Shown: positions 1-7,383 of the stretch, one piece after another
Layout of the letters: every line of letters begins with the position of its first letter
How positions within the stretch are numbered: position 1 is the stretch's first letter
Origin: Comamonas avium
GTDB lineage: Bacteria; Pseudomonadota; Gammaproteobacteria; Burkholderiales; Burkholderiaceae_C
DNA length: 64,000 bases
Reading direction: 5' to 3'
Assembly: GCF_014836675.1 (NCBI RefSeq)
Contig: NZ_JACSQK010000001.1
Coordinates: 89,661-153,660, forward strand
Notes under the pieces: model-generated
What the model was told of the DNA's origin: nothing
Database searches by the model: none
What the model saw: the letters and a program-made list of their open reading frames with translations, nothing else
Position numbers and translations under genes: made by a program

Positions 1-73
1 TGCTTAGCTCAGTTGGTAGAGCGGCGCCCTTACAAGGCGTAGGTCAGCGGTTCGACCCCGTTAGCACCCACCA
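1..73 (+). tRNA. tRNA-Val (anticodon UAC), 5' end cut by window
   Basis: First of three tandem copies. It matches the two complete copies downstream but lacks the first three bases (GGG), which lie outside the window. The anticodon loop CTTACAA gives UAC, and the CCA end is encoded. Confidence 0.95.
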
Positions 74-84
74 CTTCCCACTGT

Positions 85-119
85 AAAAAGCATATAGAGT
101 GATCTAGATGCTTTTTTTA
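85..119 (+). terminator. Hairpin and T tract after first tRNA-Val
   Basis: AAAAAGCAT and ATGCTTTTT arms enclose a short loop and run into a T tract. Only about ten bases separate it from the next tRNA, so it may be a spacer hairpin or a leaky terminator inside a co-transcribed cluster. Confidence 0.6.
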
Positions 120-128
120 TTTCACAGC

Positions 129-204
129 GGGTGCTTAGCTCAGTTGGTAGAGCGGCGCCCTTACAAGGCGTAGGTCAGCGGTTCGACCCCGTTAGCACCC
201 ACCA
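129..204 (+). tRNA. tRNA-Val (anticodon UAC)
   Basis: Complete 76-base tRNA: acceptor arm GGGTGCT pairs with AGCACCC, discriminator A, encoded CCA, anticodon loop CTTACAA. It is identical to the copies on either side. Confidence 0.97.
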
Positions 205-214
205 TTCGCTGTGT

Positions 215-247
215 GAACATTCTGGCAATCGGATGTTCTGTTTTTTT
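215..247 (+). terminator. Hairpin and T tract after second tRNA-Val
   Basis: GAACAT and ATGTTC arms are followed by TG and seven T. The sequence is unrelated to the other two spacer hairpins although the tRNAs are identical. Confidence 0.6.
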
Positions 248-257
248 AGATTGCAGT

Positions 258-333
258 GGGTGCTTAGCTCAGTTGGTAGAGCGGCGCCCTTACAAGGCGT
301 AGGTCAGCGGTTCGACCCCGTTAGCACCCACCA
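258..333 (+). tRNA. tRNA-Val (anticodon UAC)
   Basis: Third identical 76-base copy with encoded CCA and the same UAC anticodon loop. Confidence 0.97.
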
Positions 334-344
334 CTTCAATCCCC

Positions 345-380
345 AAAAGCACCTTTGGCATAAGCCGAGGTGCTTTTTTG
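345..380 (+). terminator. Terminator of the tRNA-Val cluster
   Basis: AAAAGCACCT and AGGTGCTTTTTT form a ten-pair stem ending in a T run. It is the strongest of the three tRNA-associated hairpins. Confidence 0.75.
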
Positions 381-521
381 TTGTCTATTTGCAGTCTGTG
401 ATCGCTGCTACGCAGAGTTGATGCAACTGCTGAATGCATGGAAGGGTTGAGCAGGTAGAATCTTTGAGTTTCCTTATTTGGTTTGCGTGCTGCAAAACGT
501 TTGCGTCTGCGCTATTCCATT

Positions 522-552
522 AAAAAGGCGAGCGTGGGTTCGCCTTTTTTTA
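522..552 (+). terminator. Intrinsic terminator upstream of ppiD
   Basis: AAAAAGGCGA and TCGCCTTTTTT arms with a T run. It ends about 22 bases before ppiD. Bases 381-521 between this and the previous terminator hold no recognisable gene, so it must end read-through or an unidentified short transcript. Confidence 0.75.
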
Positions 553-574
553 TGTATCCTCAGAAAGATTGACT

Positions 575-2476
575 ATGCTCGAATCAATCCGCAAGCACTC
601 CAAGTTCGTCATGATCTTGCTGTTCTTGCTGATCATTCCCTCGTTCATTTTTGTCGGTATCGACCAGAGTTACTTCTCGGGCTCCAGCCCGACAGTTGCG
701 CGTGTTGATGGGCAAGACATTACCCAAAATGACTGGGACAACACGCATCGCTACGAGAGTGACCGGCTGCGTGCAGAAAACCCAGGAATGGATTCCAAGC
801 TATTGGACTCGCCAGAAGCGCGCTATGCCAGCTTGGAGCGGATGGTGCGTGACCGGGTATTCCAGATCGCTGCACAGAAGATGCACCTGGTGACCAGTGA
901 TGCAGCGCTGGCGCGCACACTGCAGGGCATTCCTGCGATTGCCAGTTTGCGCAAAGCGGATGGTAGTTTGGATGCGGATGGATACCGTGCTTTGCTGGCT
1001 GCTCAGGGCATGACGCCAGAAGGTTACGAGGCTTCGCTGCGCCGTGATATGTCCTTGGGGCAGGTCGTTGGCAATGTGATGAATACTGCATTGGCAACCC
1101 CCGTGGTGGTGAATGCTGCGATGGACGCTTTTTTGCAGCGTCGCGAAATTCAAGTCGCACAATTCATGGCCAAGGATTTCGTTGGTCAGGTCAAGGTGAG
1201 CGATGAGGATCTGAAGGCTTATTACCAGGCGCATCTGGCGAAGTTTCAGCAGTCAGAGCAAGCGAAGGTGGAGTACGTAGTCTTGGATTTGAAGACGGTG
1301 CGTGACGGCATCGAGCTCAATGAATCTGATCTGCAGACCTACTACAAAGAAAATGCAGCCCGTTTGGCGGGTGGCCAAGAAGAGCGTCGAGCCAGTCATA
1401 TTTTGGTGAACGCTCCTAAGAGCATGCCTGCGGCTGAGCGTGAGGCAGCCAAAGCCAAAGCGCAAGCCATCTACGACAAGGTCAAGGCCAACCCTGCCAG
1501 TTTTGCCGAAGTTGCAAAAACTGAGTCCCAGGATACGGGCTCTGCAGCGCAGGGTGGTGATTTGGGATTCTTTGCACGTGGTGCCATGGTTCCTGAGTTT
1601 GAGCAGGCAGCCTTTTCTATGGAAAAGGGCGCCATCAGCGCGGTTGTGGAGTCGGAGTTTGGATTCCACATCATTGAGCTGACAGATGTGAAGCAGCCTC
1701 CTGTTCCAAGTTTTGCATCGGTACGCGAAAAGATTGCAAATGATCTCAAGGATCAGCAGGCGCAACGTAAATTTGCCGAAGTTGCCGAGGTGTTTGCTAA
1801 TACGGTGTATGAGCAAGCGGAAAGTCTGCAACCTGCGGTAGAGAAACTGGGCCTGAAGTTGCAAACTGTGGATGGCGTTACGCGTGAGCCGCGACCTGAT
1901 GCCCAAGGGCCTCTGGCCAGTCAGGCTTTCCTGGATGCTTTGTTCTCCGCAGACAGCATTGACAACAAGCGCAATACCGACGCAATTGACCTGGGTGCCA
2001 ACCAAATGGTCGCTGGCCGTGTAGTCAGCTATCAGCCCACGAAGCAGCTGTCATTTGATGAAGTGACAGAGCGCGTGAAAACTTTGTATATGGACCAGCA
2101 GGCCGTCGTACTGGCGCGTGAAGCTGGTGAAGCCAAGCTCAAAGAGTGGCGCGCTGATCCAGCCAAGGCGCAAGGGCTGCTGCCAGCCGTCGTAGTTGCG
2201 CGTGACAATCCATTGGGCATGCCGCGTCAGGTGCTGGATGCAGCGCTGCAAGCTAAAACCGATGCTTTGCCTGCTTGGGAAGGCGTTGGTCTGGGTGATG
2301 CAGGGTATGCCATCGTGAAAGTGAATAAAATTCTGCCCTCCACGGACAGAAGTGCTGATTCAGCCCGCCAAGCCTCGCTGCAGTATGTACAATTGATAAG
2401 TACTGCAGAGGGCGCTGCTTACTATGAATTGCTCAAGAAGAAATTCAAGGTTCAGTTCAAGGTTCCGCGCCCCTGA
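575..2476 (+). CDS. ppiD: Periplasmic folding chaperone / peptidyl-prolyl isomerase PpiD
   Basis: PpiD is an inner-membrane-anchored periplasmic chaperone that works near the Sec translocon on emerging outer-membrane and periplasmic proteins. The 633-residue product has a short cytoplasmic start, one membrane segment (about residues 11-29), a SurA-like N-terminal domain, and one parvulin domain at about 268-372 with ASHILV, GGDLGFF and FGFHIIEL signatures. A C-terminal SurA-like part follows. I chose ATG at 575, giving MLESIRKHSK, because it has AGAAAG upstream and matches the family start; an in-frame TTG lies two codons earlier. The gene is isolated between tRNA genes, an order common in betaproteobacteria. 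Confidence 0.95.
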   Translation: MLESIRKHSKFVMILLFLLIIPSFIFVGIDQSYFSGSSPTVARVDGQDITQNDWDNTHRYESDRLRAENPGMDSKLLDSPEARYASLERMVRDRVFQIAAQKMHLVTSDAALARTLQGIPAIASLRKADGSLDADGYRALLAAQGMTPEGYEASLRRDMSLGQVVGNVMNTALATPVVVNAAMDAFLQRREIQVAQFMAKDFVGQVKVSDEDLKAYYQAHLAKFQQSEQAKVEYVVLDLKTVRDGIELNESDLQTYYKENAARLAGGQEERRASHILVNAPKSMPAAEREAAKAKAQAIYDKVKANPASFAEVAKTESQDTGSAAQGGDLGFFARGAMVPEFEQAAFSMEKGAISAVVESEFGFHIIELTDVKQPPVPSFASVREKIANDLKDQQAQRKFAEVAEVFANTVYEQAESLQPAVEKLGLKLQTVDGVTREPRPDAQGPLASQAFLDALFSADSIDNKRNTDAIDLGANQMVAGRVVSYQPTKQLSFDEVTERVKTLYMDQQAVVLAREAGEAKLKEWRADPAKAQGLLPAVVVARDNPLGMPRQVLDAALQAKTDALPAWEGVGLGDAGYAIVKVNKILPSTDRSADSARQASLQYVQLISTAEGAAYYELLKKKFKVQFKVPRP

Positions 2477-2489
2477 GTGAAAAAATCAT

Positions 2490-2527
2490 AGCTGGTTCCC
2501 ATAAGGGGTAAATAAACCAGCTATAAT
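2490..2527 (+). promoter_or_regulatory. Promoter of the tRNA-His genes, inside a palindrome
   Basis: A consensus TATAAT at 2522-2527 lies 13 bases before the first tRNA-His. The -35 is weak (TTCCCA region). Arms TAGCTGGTT (2490-2498) and AACCAGCTA (2515-2523) form an inverted repeat overlapping the -10. The repeat could also act as the end of ppiD mRNA, though no T tract follows. Confidence 0.5.
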
Positions 2528-2540
2528 AATAATCTCTTCC

Positions 2541-2617
2541 GGTGGCTGTAGCTCAGTTGGTAGAGTCCAGGATTGTGATTCCTGTTGTCGTGGGTTCGAG
2601 CCCCATCAGCCACCCCA
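2541..2617 (+). tRNA. tRNA-His (anticodon GUG)
   Basis: The 77-base tRNA has the extra 5' G: GGTGGCTG pairs over eight positions with CAGCCACC, then an encoded CCA. Anticodon loop TTGTGAT gives GUG. Confidence 0.96.
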
Positions 2618-2666
2618 TTTTAAGTGTCCAGGTCGCTTTTTAAAGCGGGCTAGATGCACAAGTTAC

Positions 2667-2743
2667 GGCGGTCATAGCTCAGTTGGTAGAGCCCCGGATT
2701 GTGATTCCGGTTGTCGTGGGTTCGAGCCCCATTGATCGCCCCA
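2667..2743 (+). tRNA. tRNA-His (anticodon GUG), second isodecoder
   Basis: The 77-base tRNA has GGCGGTCA pairing with TGATCGCC (one G-U pair) and encoded CCA. Its loop TTGTGAT is identical to the first tRNA-His, but the acceptor and anticodon stems differ, so this is not a simple duplicate. Confidence 0.95.
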
Positions 2744-2744
2744 T

Positions 2745-2777
2745 AAAAAAGCCCTAGCAGCAATGCTGGGGCTTTTT
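2745..2777 (+). terminator. Terminator of the tRNA-His pair
   Basis: AAAAGCCCTAGCA and TGCTGGGGCTTTT arms, loop GCAA-like, ending in a T run two bases after the tRNA. Confidence 0.85.
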
Positions 2778-3130
2778 GCTTTTCCACAGCTGATTCATTG
2801 TTGGTATGTGGCTTGGGATAGCTGCTCACCCCCCGAATGGGCTATGGATGCCTTGCAACTTTTCACCCTGCACAGTACGGAATTTTTTCTCCTGCGATGC
2901 AGTTCGGCGAGGCATTCTGCGGGCTCATGCTGCATGCAATCCCAGTGAACTATGGCGATGCATTCCTGCAAAAACACAATGCAAGCCTCCGTTGTGCTTT
3001 TGATGATGAGAGCGTGATCTCTGAGTCGTGTGTGAAATGCGTTGGTCACGGCTGCTTGCAGCCGGATCGCTAAACCTGCATGCCGACTTGACATTGATGC
3101 GCAGCCGCGGTGGTGCTGCGCGGGCGACTT
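2778..3130. other. Intergenic stretch with no recognised gene
   Basis: About 350 bases between the tRNA terminator and the bacterioferritin terminator. Several short open frames exist on both strands, but none has a convincing ribosome site, family resemblance or composition. I see nothing I can name. Confidence 0.5.
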
Positions 3131-3169
3131 GCACACAGTAAAAACTTGCCACTGATTTTTACTGTGTGC
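3131..3169 (-). terminator. Perfect 14-base inverted repeat after bfr
   Basis: GCACACAGTAAAAA and TTTTTACTGTGTGC are exact complements around a 12-base loop. The repeat lies six bases beyond the bfr stop. The T run is inside the stem, so it is probably an mRNA-end hairpin that could work in both directions. Confidence 0.6.
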
Positions 3170-3174
3170 ACTGA

Positions 3175-3651
3175 TTAGGCCGTGGAGCCTATTTGAGATT
3201 GCAGGTAGTTGGCTAGACCCATCATGCGAATAAGCCCAAGTTGCTTTTCTAGCCAGTAGGTGTGGTCTTCTTCGGTATCTTTAAGCTGCGCCAGCAACAA
3301 ATCTCGCGATTGGAAATCATGGTGTTTTTCGCATAGCACCATGGCATTGCGCAGATTGTCACGCACCTGGTACTCCACAGCCAAGTCTTTTTGCAGCATT
3401 TCTTCGACGGTATTGCCCGCCGTAAATGGGTGTGGGCGCATATCAGGCTTGCCGCCTAAAAATAGGATACGGCGCAAGATCATGTCCGCATGAGAGGTTT
3501 CCTCTGCCATTTCATGATCGATGCGCTGATACAAGCGCATAAAGCCTTGATCTTCATATTGGCGGGAATGGATGAAGTACTGATCGCGGGCCGCCAACTC
3601 GCCGCGCAACAATTCGTTCAGGCAGGTGATGACTTCAGGATGACCTTGCAT
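3175..3651 (-). CDS. bfr: Bacterioferritin, haem-ligand Met absent
   Basis: A cytoplasmic 24-subunit iron-storage protein that oxidises Fe(II) at a di-iron centre and stores it as mineral. At 158 residues it has the normal family length. The ferroxidase ligands are visible: Glu18, Glu51 with His54 in EETSHAD, a Glu near 93, and Glu-x-x-His in EEDHTYW. The residue after Glu51, which is Met52 in E. coli Bfr and binds the inter-subunit haem, is Thr here. It is therefore probably a haem-free or mixed-oligomer subunit, as in species with two Bfr types. It stands alone, divergent from lgt. Confidence 0.93.
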   Translation of the reverse strand: MQGHPEVITCLNELLRGELAARDQYFIHSRQYEDQGFMRLYQRIDHEMAEETSHADMILRRILFLGGKPDMRPHPFTAGNTVEEMLQKDLAVEYQVRDNLRNAMVLCEKHHDFQSRDLLLAQLKDTEEDHTYWLEKQLGLIRMMGLANYLQSQIGSTA

Positions 3652-3838
3652 AGTTCTGTTTTCTTATGGGTAGCTGAAGCCACAAGTATGGTGGGGTGTT
3701 TGGTTTACTCCAAATTGCAGATTTATAAACCCTAGCCTGCCGCATTGCATGCATGCGAAACGCAGAATCATTCGCGATTGGTTTTTTATGGCACGCATGT
3801 GTCATCGCGGTGTTACCGGCTGCGGCACAATGCATAGC

Positions 3839-4651
3839 ATGCTGATGTACCCACAGATTGATCCCGTAGCCCTGCAGTTGGGGCCGATTGCCATCCATTG
3901 GTATGGCTTGACATATTTGGCCGCCTTTGGCTTGTTCATGTGGCTGGGCATATGCAGGTTAAAGCATCCTCCTTTCAATCGTTTGCAAGGCAATGCTGCG
4001 TGGACGCGCAGGGATGTAGAAGACTTGCTGTTTCAAGGCGTAATCGGCGTGATTGTGGGGGGCCGCTTAGGCTATTGCCTGTTTTACAAGCCTGCTTACT
4101 ACCTGAGTCATCCTTTAGAGGTTTTCGCAGTGTGGGAAGGTGGAATGAGCTTTCACGGTGGCTTGTTGGGCGTGATCGGGGCTATGTGCTGGTTTGCCTA
4201 TTCGCGCAAACGATCGTGGCTGTCGGTTGTGGACTTTGTCGCGCCGTGTGTGCCCACAGGTTTGGCTGCAGGGCGTATTGGTAACTTTATCAACGGTGAG
4301 CTGTGGGGGCGTTTCTCGAACCCTGATTTGCCCTGGGGGATGGTCTTTCCACAAAGCGGCTCAATGCTGCCGCGCCATCCTTCGCAGATTTATCAGTTTT
4401 TACTGGAAGGCGTTTTACTCTTCTTGATGCTATGGATATACGCGCGAAAGGAGCATAGGCCAGGTCAGGTTGCTGCTGCATTCTTGATCGGCTACGGGAG
4501 CTTCCGCTTTATCGCAGAGTACTTCCGGGAGCCTGATGCATACCTGGGTATCCTGTCTATGGGTATGAGCATGGGTCAGTGGCTGTGCATTCCGATGATT
4601 GTGGGTGGTGCAATGATGTGGATATGGGCACAACGACGTTCAGCGGTGTAA
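3839..4651 (+). CDS. lgt: Prolipoprotein diacylglyceryl transferase
   Basis: Lgt moves a diacylglyceryl group from phosphatidylglycerol to the lipobox cysteine of prolipoproteins, the first step of lipoprotein maturation in the inner membrane. The 270-residue product has seven predicted membrane segments, the HWYGLTY motif near the N terminus, the Lgt signature [14 protein letters not shown] and the later PRHPSQIYQ motif. The open frame extends upstream, but [16 protein letters not shown] is the usual family start, so I chose ATG 3839 (3830 and 3845 are alternatives). One likely client, a repeat lipoprotein, is encoded near 45 kb. Confidence 0.95.
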   Translation: MLMYPQIDPVALQLGPIAIHWYGLTYLAAFGLFMWLGICRLKHPPFNRLQGNAAWTRRDVEDLLFQGVIGVIVGGRLGYCLFYKPAYYLSHPLEVFAVWEGGMSFHGGLLGVIGAMCWFAYSRKRSWLSVVDFVAPCVPTGLAAGRIGNFINGELWGRFSNPDLPWGMVFPQSGSMLPRHPSQIYQFLLEGVLLFLMLWIYARKEHRPGQVAAAFLIGYGSFRFIAEYFREPDAYLGILSMGMSMGQWLCIPMIVGGAMMWIWAQRRSAV

Positions 4652-4695
4652 AGGCGAGGTTCTGGCCAAAATAATAGAAAGAAAGTGAGCCCTGC

Positions 4696-5724
4696 GTGTT
4701 AGATCGGCGTGCTTATTTGCAATGCTTGGCCACACTGGCGGCCATGCCGCCCGTTTGGGCACAAAGCGTCAATGGCGCAAGGCCCTCCTTAAATGCATGG
4801 CCAAACAAACCAGTTAATTTGATTGTTCCTTTTCCTGCTGGCGGGCCCAGTGCTATTTTGGCAAAGCAGTTGGCGCAGTCATTTGAGCGCAAGACGCAGC
4901 AGCCGCTGCGTTTGATATATCAAAGTGGTGCTGGAGGTGTGCAAGGTGCAAACTTCGCGTCAAAAGCTGCGGCAAACGGACAAAATTTATTGCTTGGTGG
5001 CAGCTATTTGGCCGTGGCACGTGCACTGACCAGCAAAGATGAGTTTGATTTTATTGATGACTTGCGGCCACTCGCCATGGTGGCGGCCGTTCAGCAAGTA
5101 ATTTTGGTTAATCCAGCACGCATGCGCTCGCGCACAGCGATGGAGCTGCTTTCAGATTTAAGTCGTAAGCCCGCACGCTATCGTATGGCGACTGCTGGCA
5201 TTGGCTCGTCTAGCCATATCTCTTCCGAAATCTTGAAACATCAAGAATCCTTGCATTTTGAGTTCGTCCATTTCCGTGGGGCAGGCCCGGCCCTGCAGGA
5301 TTTGCTTGTGGGCTCCGTGGATATGATGATTGATGGCCTCGTTTCCTGTTTGCCACATATTCGCAGCGGTCGCCTAAAACCACTGATGATCACGGGAACT
5401 CAGCGTGCCAATGTTTTGCCGGATGTGCCATGTGCGCAAGAGCTCGGTGTTCATTCCCTTGAGAGAGTGACATGGTATGGATTATTTGCACCGCAGCAAT
5501 TATCTGATGCGCAAGCTGCCACTATGGTGGATGTTTTTGAGCGTATGGGCAGCGACACGGTGATGTCTTCCAATTTCGAGGCGATGGGCATCCGGTGGGG
5601 GGGCGTGTATGGCGACGCTTTTACTGCGCTGGTAAAGCAAGACACGATGCAATGGGCTCAGCGTCTGAAAAGTATGGGGCTGACGAATCTTTTTTATAAA
5701 AACTCTGAAGAGGCTGGCGCATGA
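4696..5724 (+). CDS. Bug/TctC-family tripartite tricarboxylate transporter receptor
   Basis: A periplasmic solute-binding protein of the Bug family, 342 residues. It begins with a signal sequence ending AQS that carries a twin-arginine-like RRAYLQ. The fold is recognised from PVNLIVPFPAGGPS at the start of the mature part and from the GIGSSSH and FRGAGPALQDLL regions typical of Bug proteins. The start is GTG, preceded by AGAAAGAAAG. No TctA or TctB partner is adjacent. Instead the stop overlaps (ATGA) an enoyl-CoA hydratase-like gene, so the ligand may be a carboxylic acid handled by that enzyme. The ligand is unknown. Confidence 0.85.
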   Translation: MLDRRAYLQCLATLAAMPPVWAQSVNGARPSLNAWPNKPVNLIVPFPAGGPSAILAKQLAQSFERKTQQPLRLIYQSGAGGVQGANFASKAAANGQNLLLGGSYLAVARALTSKDEFDFIDDLRPLAMVAAVQQVILVNPARMRSRTAMELLSDLSRKPARYRMATAGIGSSSHISSEILKHQESLHFEFVHFRGAGPALQDLLVGSVDMMIDGLVSCLPHIRSGRLKPLMITGTQRANVLPDVPCAQELGVHSLERVTWYGLFAPQQLSDAQAATMVDVFERMGSDTVMSSNFEAMGIRWGGVYGDAFTALVKQDTMQWAQRLKSMGLTNLFYKNSEEAGA

Positions 5725-6497
5725 GTGGAGAAATCACTATTGAGCCATGGTCACAGATTCAGGGTGAGGATGCGGGGATATTCAGTGTTGAAATAGTCAA
5801 TCCTGAAAAATTAAATGCTATGACGCGCAAAATGTGGCGTCAATTGAAAGCTATATTCGAGGATATTCAGAAAAACCACATGGCACGCTGCATCGTCGTT
5901 CAAAGCCATGGAGGAAATTTTTGCGCGGGAGGTGATATTGCAGAATATCCCGCATTTCGATTTGACCCTGATAGTCTGGCTGCATTTCATGAAGAAGACG
6001 TATGGGGGGGCTTGAATGCCATGCTGTCCTGTGATGTGCCGATTGTGGCAAGCATTGCTGGGGTTTGTATGGGGGCAGGCGTTGAAATTGCCAGTTGCTG
6101 CGATGTGCGATGGGTTTCAGAAAATGCTAGCTTTGGTGCCCCGATTGCTAAGCTGGGTTTTCCTATGGCACCCAAAGAGCTGCATTTGGTCGCTTCTGCT
6201 GTGGGAGCGCATACTGCAAAACGCATGCTACTGGAGGCGGCAGTGTTCTCTGCCCAAGACATGGCCGCGACGGGATGGTGCGCACAGCCTTTACCGGCGC
6301 TGCGATTGCACGAACGGGTGGAAGGTGTGGCAAGGCGCATTGCAAGCTTGTCACCACAAGCGGCGCGTTTGAATAAACAGGCTATGCGAAGTCTGTCCCT
6401 TAATGAAGCTGTACCTGCTCCTTATGCTTACGCTGCGTCGGCAGAACACTGCGAAGGCGTGACGGCATTTATTGAAAAGCGCTCAGCGAATTTTTGA
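5721..6497 (+). CDS. Enoyl-CoA hydratase/isomerase family protein
   Basis: A crotonase-superfamily protein of 258 residues. It has the oxyanion-hole segments NFCAGGDI and GVCMGAGVEIASCCD. In classical hydratases a catalytic Glu sits in FGQPE; the matching segment here is FGAPIAKLGF, so that Glu is replaced. The reaction may therefore be isomerisation, hydrolysis or another crotonase chemistry instead of hydration. It is translationally coupled to the upstream receptor by an ATGA overlap. No other beta-oxidation gene is nearby, and the substrate is not known. Confidence 0.82.
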   Translation: MSGEITIEPWSQIQGEDAGIFSVEIVNPEKLNAMTRKMWRQLKAIFEDIQKNHMARCIVVQSHGGNFCAGGDIAEYPAFRFDPDSLAAFHEEDVWGGLNAMLSCDVPIVASIAGVCMGAGVEIASCCDVRWVSENASFGAPIAKLGFPMAPKELHLVASAVGAHTAKRMLLEAAVFSAQDMAATGWCAQPLPALRLHERVEGVARRIASLSPQAARLNKQAMRSLSLNEAVPAPYAYAASAEHCEGVTAFIEKRSANF

Positions 6498-6788
6498 GCA
6501 TCGGATGTATTTTTTTGCTTGTGTGAAAAATAAATGTCGTTGTGGTTGAATTTATTTTTCAGAAGAATGGTATTAATTTCGTGTAATTTTGGTAATAGAG
6601 ATTCTGCGAATTATATTTTGAATTCTCTATTTTTATTGTTGATGCCCGTGATGACGTTGCGATAGTTTTTTAACGTATCTTGCTCACATATTCTTCAAAA
6701 TTTTGAAGCAGGGTTCGGTAGCAATGTGTCTGAGTTTTTTTTCGATTTGGTCCTTGGCTTTTAGCTTTTATAAATTTGCATGCGTAAA
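6498..6788. other. AT-rich intergenic stretch
   Basis: About 290 bases markedly richer in A and T than the flanking genes. It holds a small inverted repeat (AGAGATTC / GAATTCTCT, about 6597-6629) but no convincing gene. Confidence 0.5.
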
Positions 6789-6790
6789 TA

Positions 6791-6815
6791 AAAAAAGGTC
6801 CATAAGGACCTTTTT
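6791..6815 (-). terminator. Terminator of the usp gene
   Basis: AAAAAAGGTCC and GGACCTTTTT with a four-base loop. It is symmetric and probably works in both directions; on the minus strand it lies just past the usp stop. Confidence 0.8.
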
Positions 6816-6829
6816 GCAAATTGGCTTAT

Positions 6830-7273
6830 TTAGCGTAAGACCAAGACGGGCACTTGAGAGTGCGTCAGTACGTGCTGTGTTTCGCTGCCTAGCAGCAGAC
6901 GCTTGATGCCTTTGCGCCCATGTGATGCCATCACAATCAGGTCAACGTTTTGTTTATCAGCCGCGGCAATGATTGACTCTGCAATCAGATCAGATTTTGC
7001 AACGCTGGTCTTGACGGTAACACCCATTGCTTTTCCGTCCGCTTTGATCTTGTTCAGTACGGACTGTGCTTGGTCTGCCCATTGCGCTTCGATGCGCTTG
7101 ATTTCTGACAAGTCAATCGTTGCACCGCCCTCCAAATAGCTGCGGGGATAGCGTGGTATGACCTTTAAGGCAACGACAGAGGCTCCGCTCAACTTTGCAA
7201 GCTCCATGGCATGGCTGACAGCCTTGTCGGACAGTGAGGAGCCATCGGTAGCAACCAGAATGCGTTCGTACAT
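6830..7273 (-). CDS. Universal stress protein, UspA family
   Basis: A single-domain Usp of 147 residues. It begins MYERILVATDGS and carries the ATP-binding pattern G-x2-G-x9-G-S in ASHGRKGIKRLLLGSET, so it is the nucleotide-binding type. Usp proteins of this type are made under energy or oxygen limitation in many proteobacteria. A GGAG ribosome site precedes the ATG. The promoter has a well-placed FNR-like site (see next entry), and the gene is divergent from the cbb3 oxidase assembly cluster. Confidence 0.92.
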   Translation of the reverse strand: MYERILVATDGSSLSDKAVSHAMELAKLSGASVVALKVIPRYPRSYLEGGATIDLSEIKRIEAQWADQAQSVLNKIKADGKAMGVTVKTSVAKSDLIAESIIAAADKQNVDLIVMASHGRKGIKRLLLGSETQHVLTHSQVPVLVLR

Positions 7274-7300
7274 TTTTTATCTCCAAGTTTTCATTACTGA

Positions 7301-7349
7301 CGTTTTAAAGCATAAATCGTGTGGCTTGGTCGGTCTTGATGTAAGTCAA
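7301..7349 (-). promoter_or_regulatory. FNR-dependent class II promoter of usp
   Basis: The plus strand reads TTGATGTAAGTCAA at 7336-7349, one mismatch from the FNR/ANR consensus TTGAT-N4-ATCAA. On the minus strand a TATGCT -10 element lies at 7313-7308. With a start site at 7301 the FNR box is centred at -41.5, the standard class II position. The same box read toward ccoI would need a -10 at 7372-7377, where the sequence is poor. Confidence 0.65.
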
Positions 7350-7383
7350 TGTCTCTAAGTGGTTTGTGGGTACCCTTGCGGGC

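Noticed and set aside
1-333. Regularly spaced identical repeats at the window start could look like a CRISPR array.
   Set aside because: The repeats are complete tRNA-Val genes with cloverleaf pairing and CCA ends; spacers are terminator hairpins.
2778-3130. Small open frames (61-113 codons) between tRNA-His and bfr.
   Set aside because: No ribosome sites, no recognisable motifs, overlapping frames on both strands of similar length, as expected by chance.
7336-7383. FNR box as the activator site of ccoI.
   Set aside because: A start 41.5 bases downstream would need a -10 at 7372-7377, where the bases (ACCCTT) do not fit; the fit to usp on the other strand is much better.
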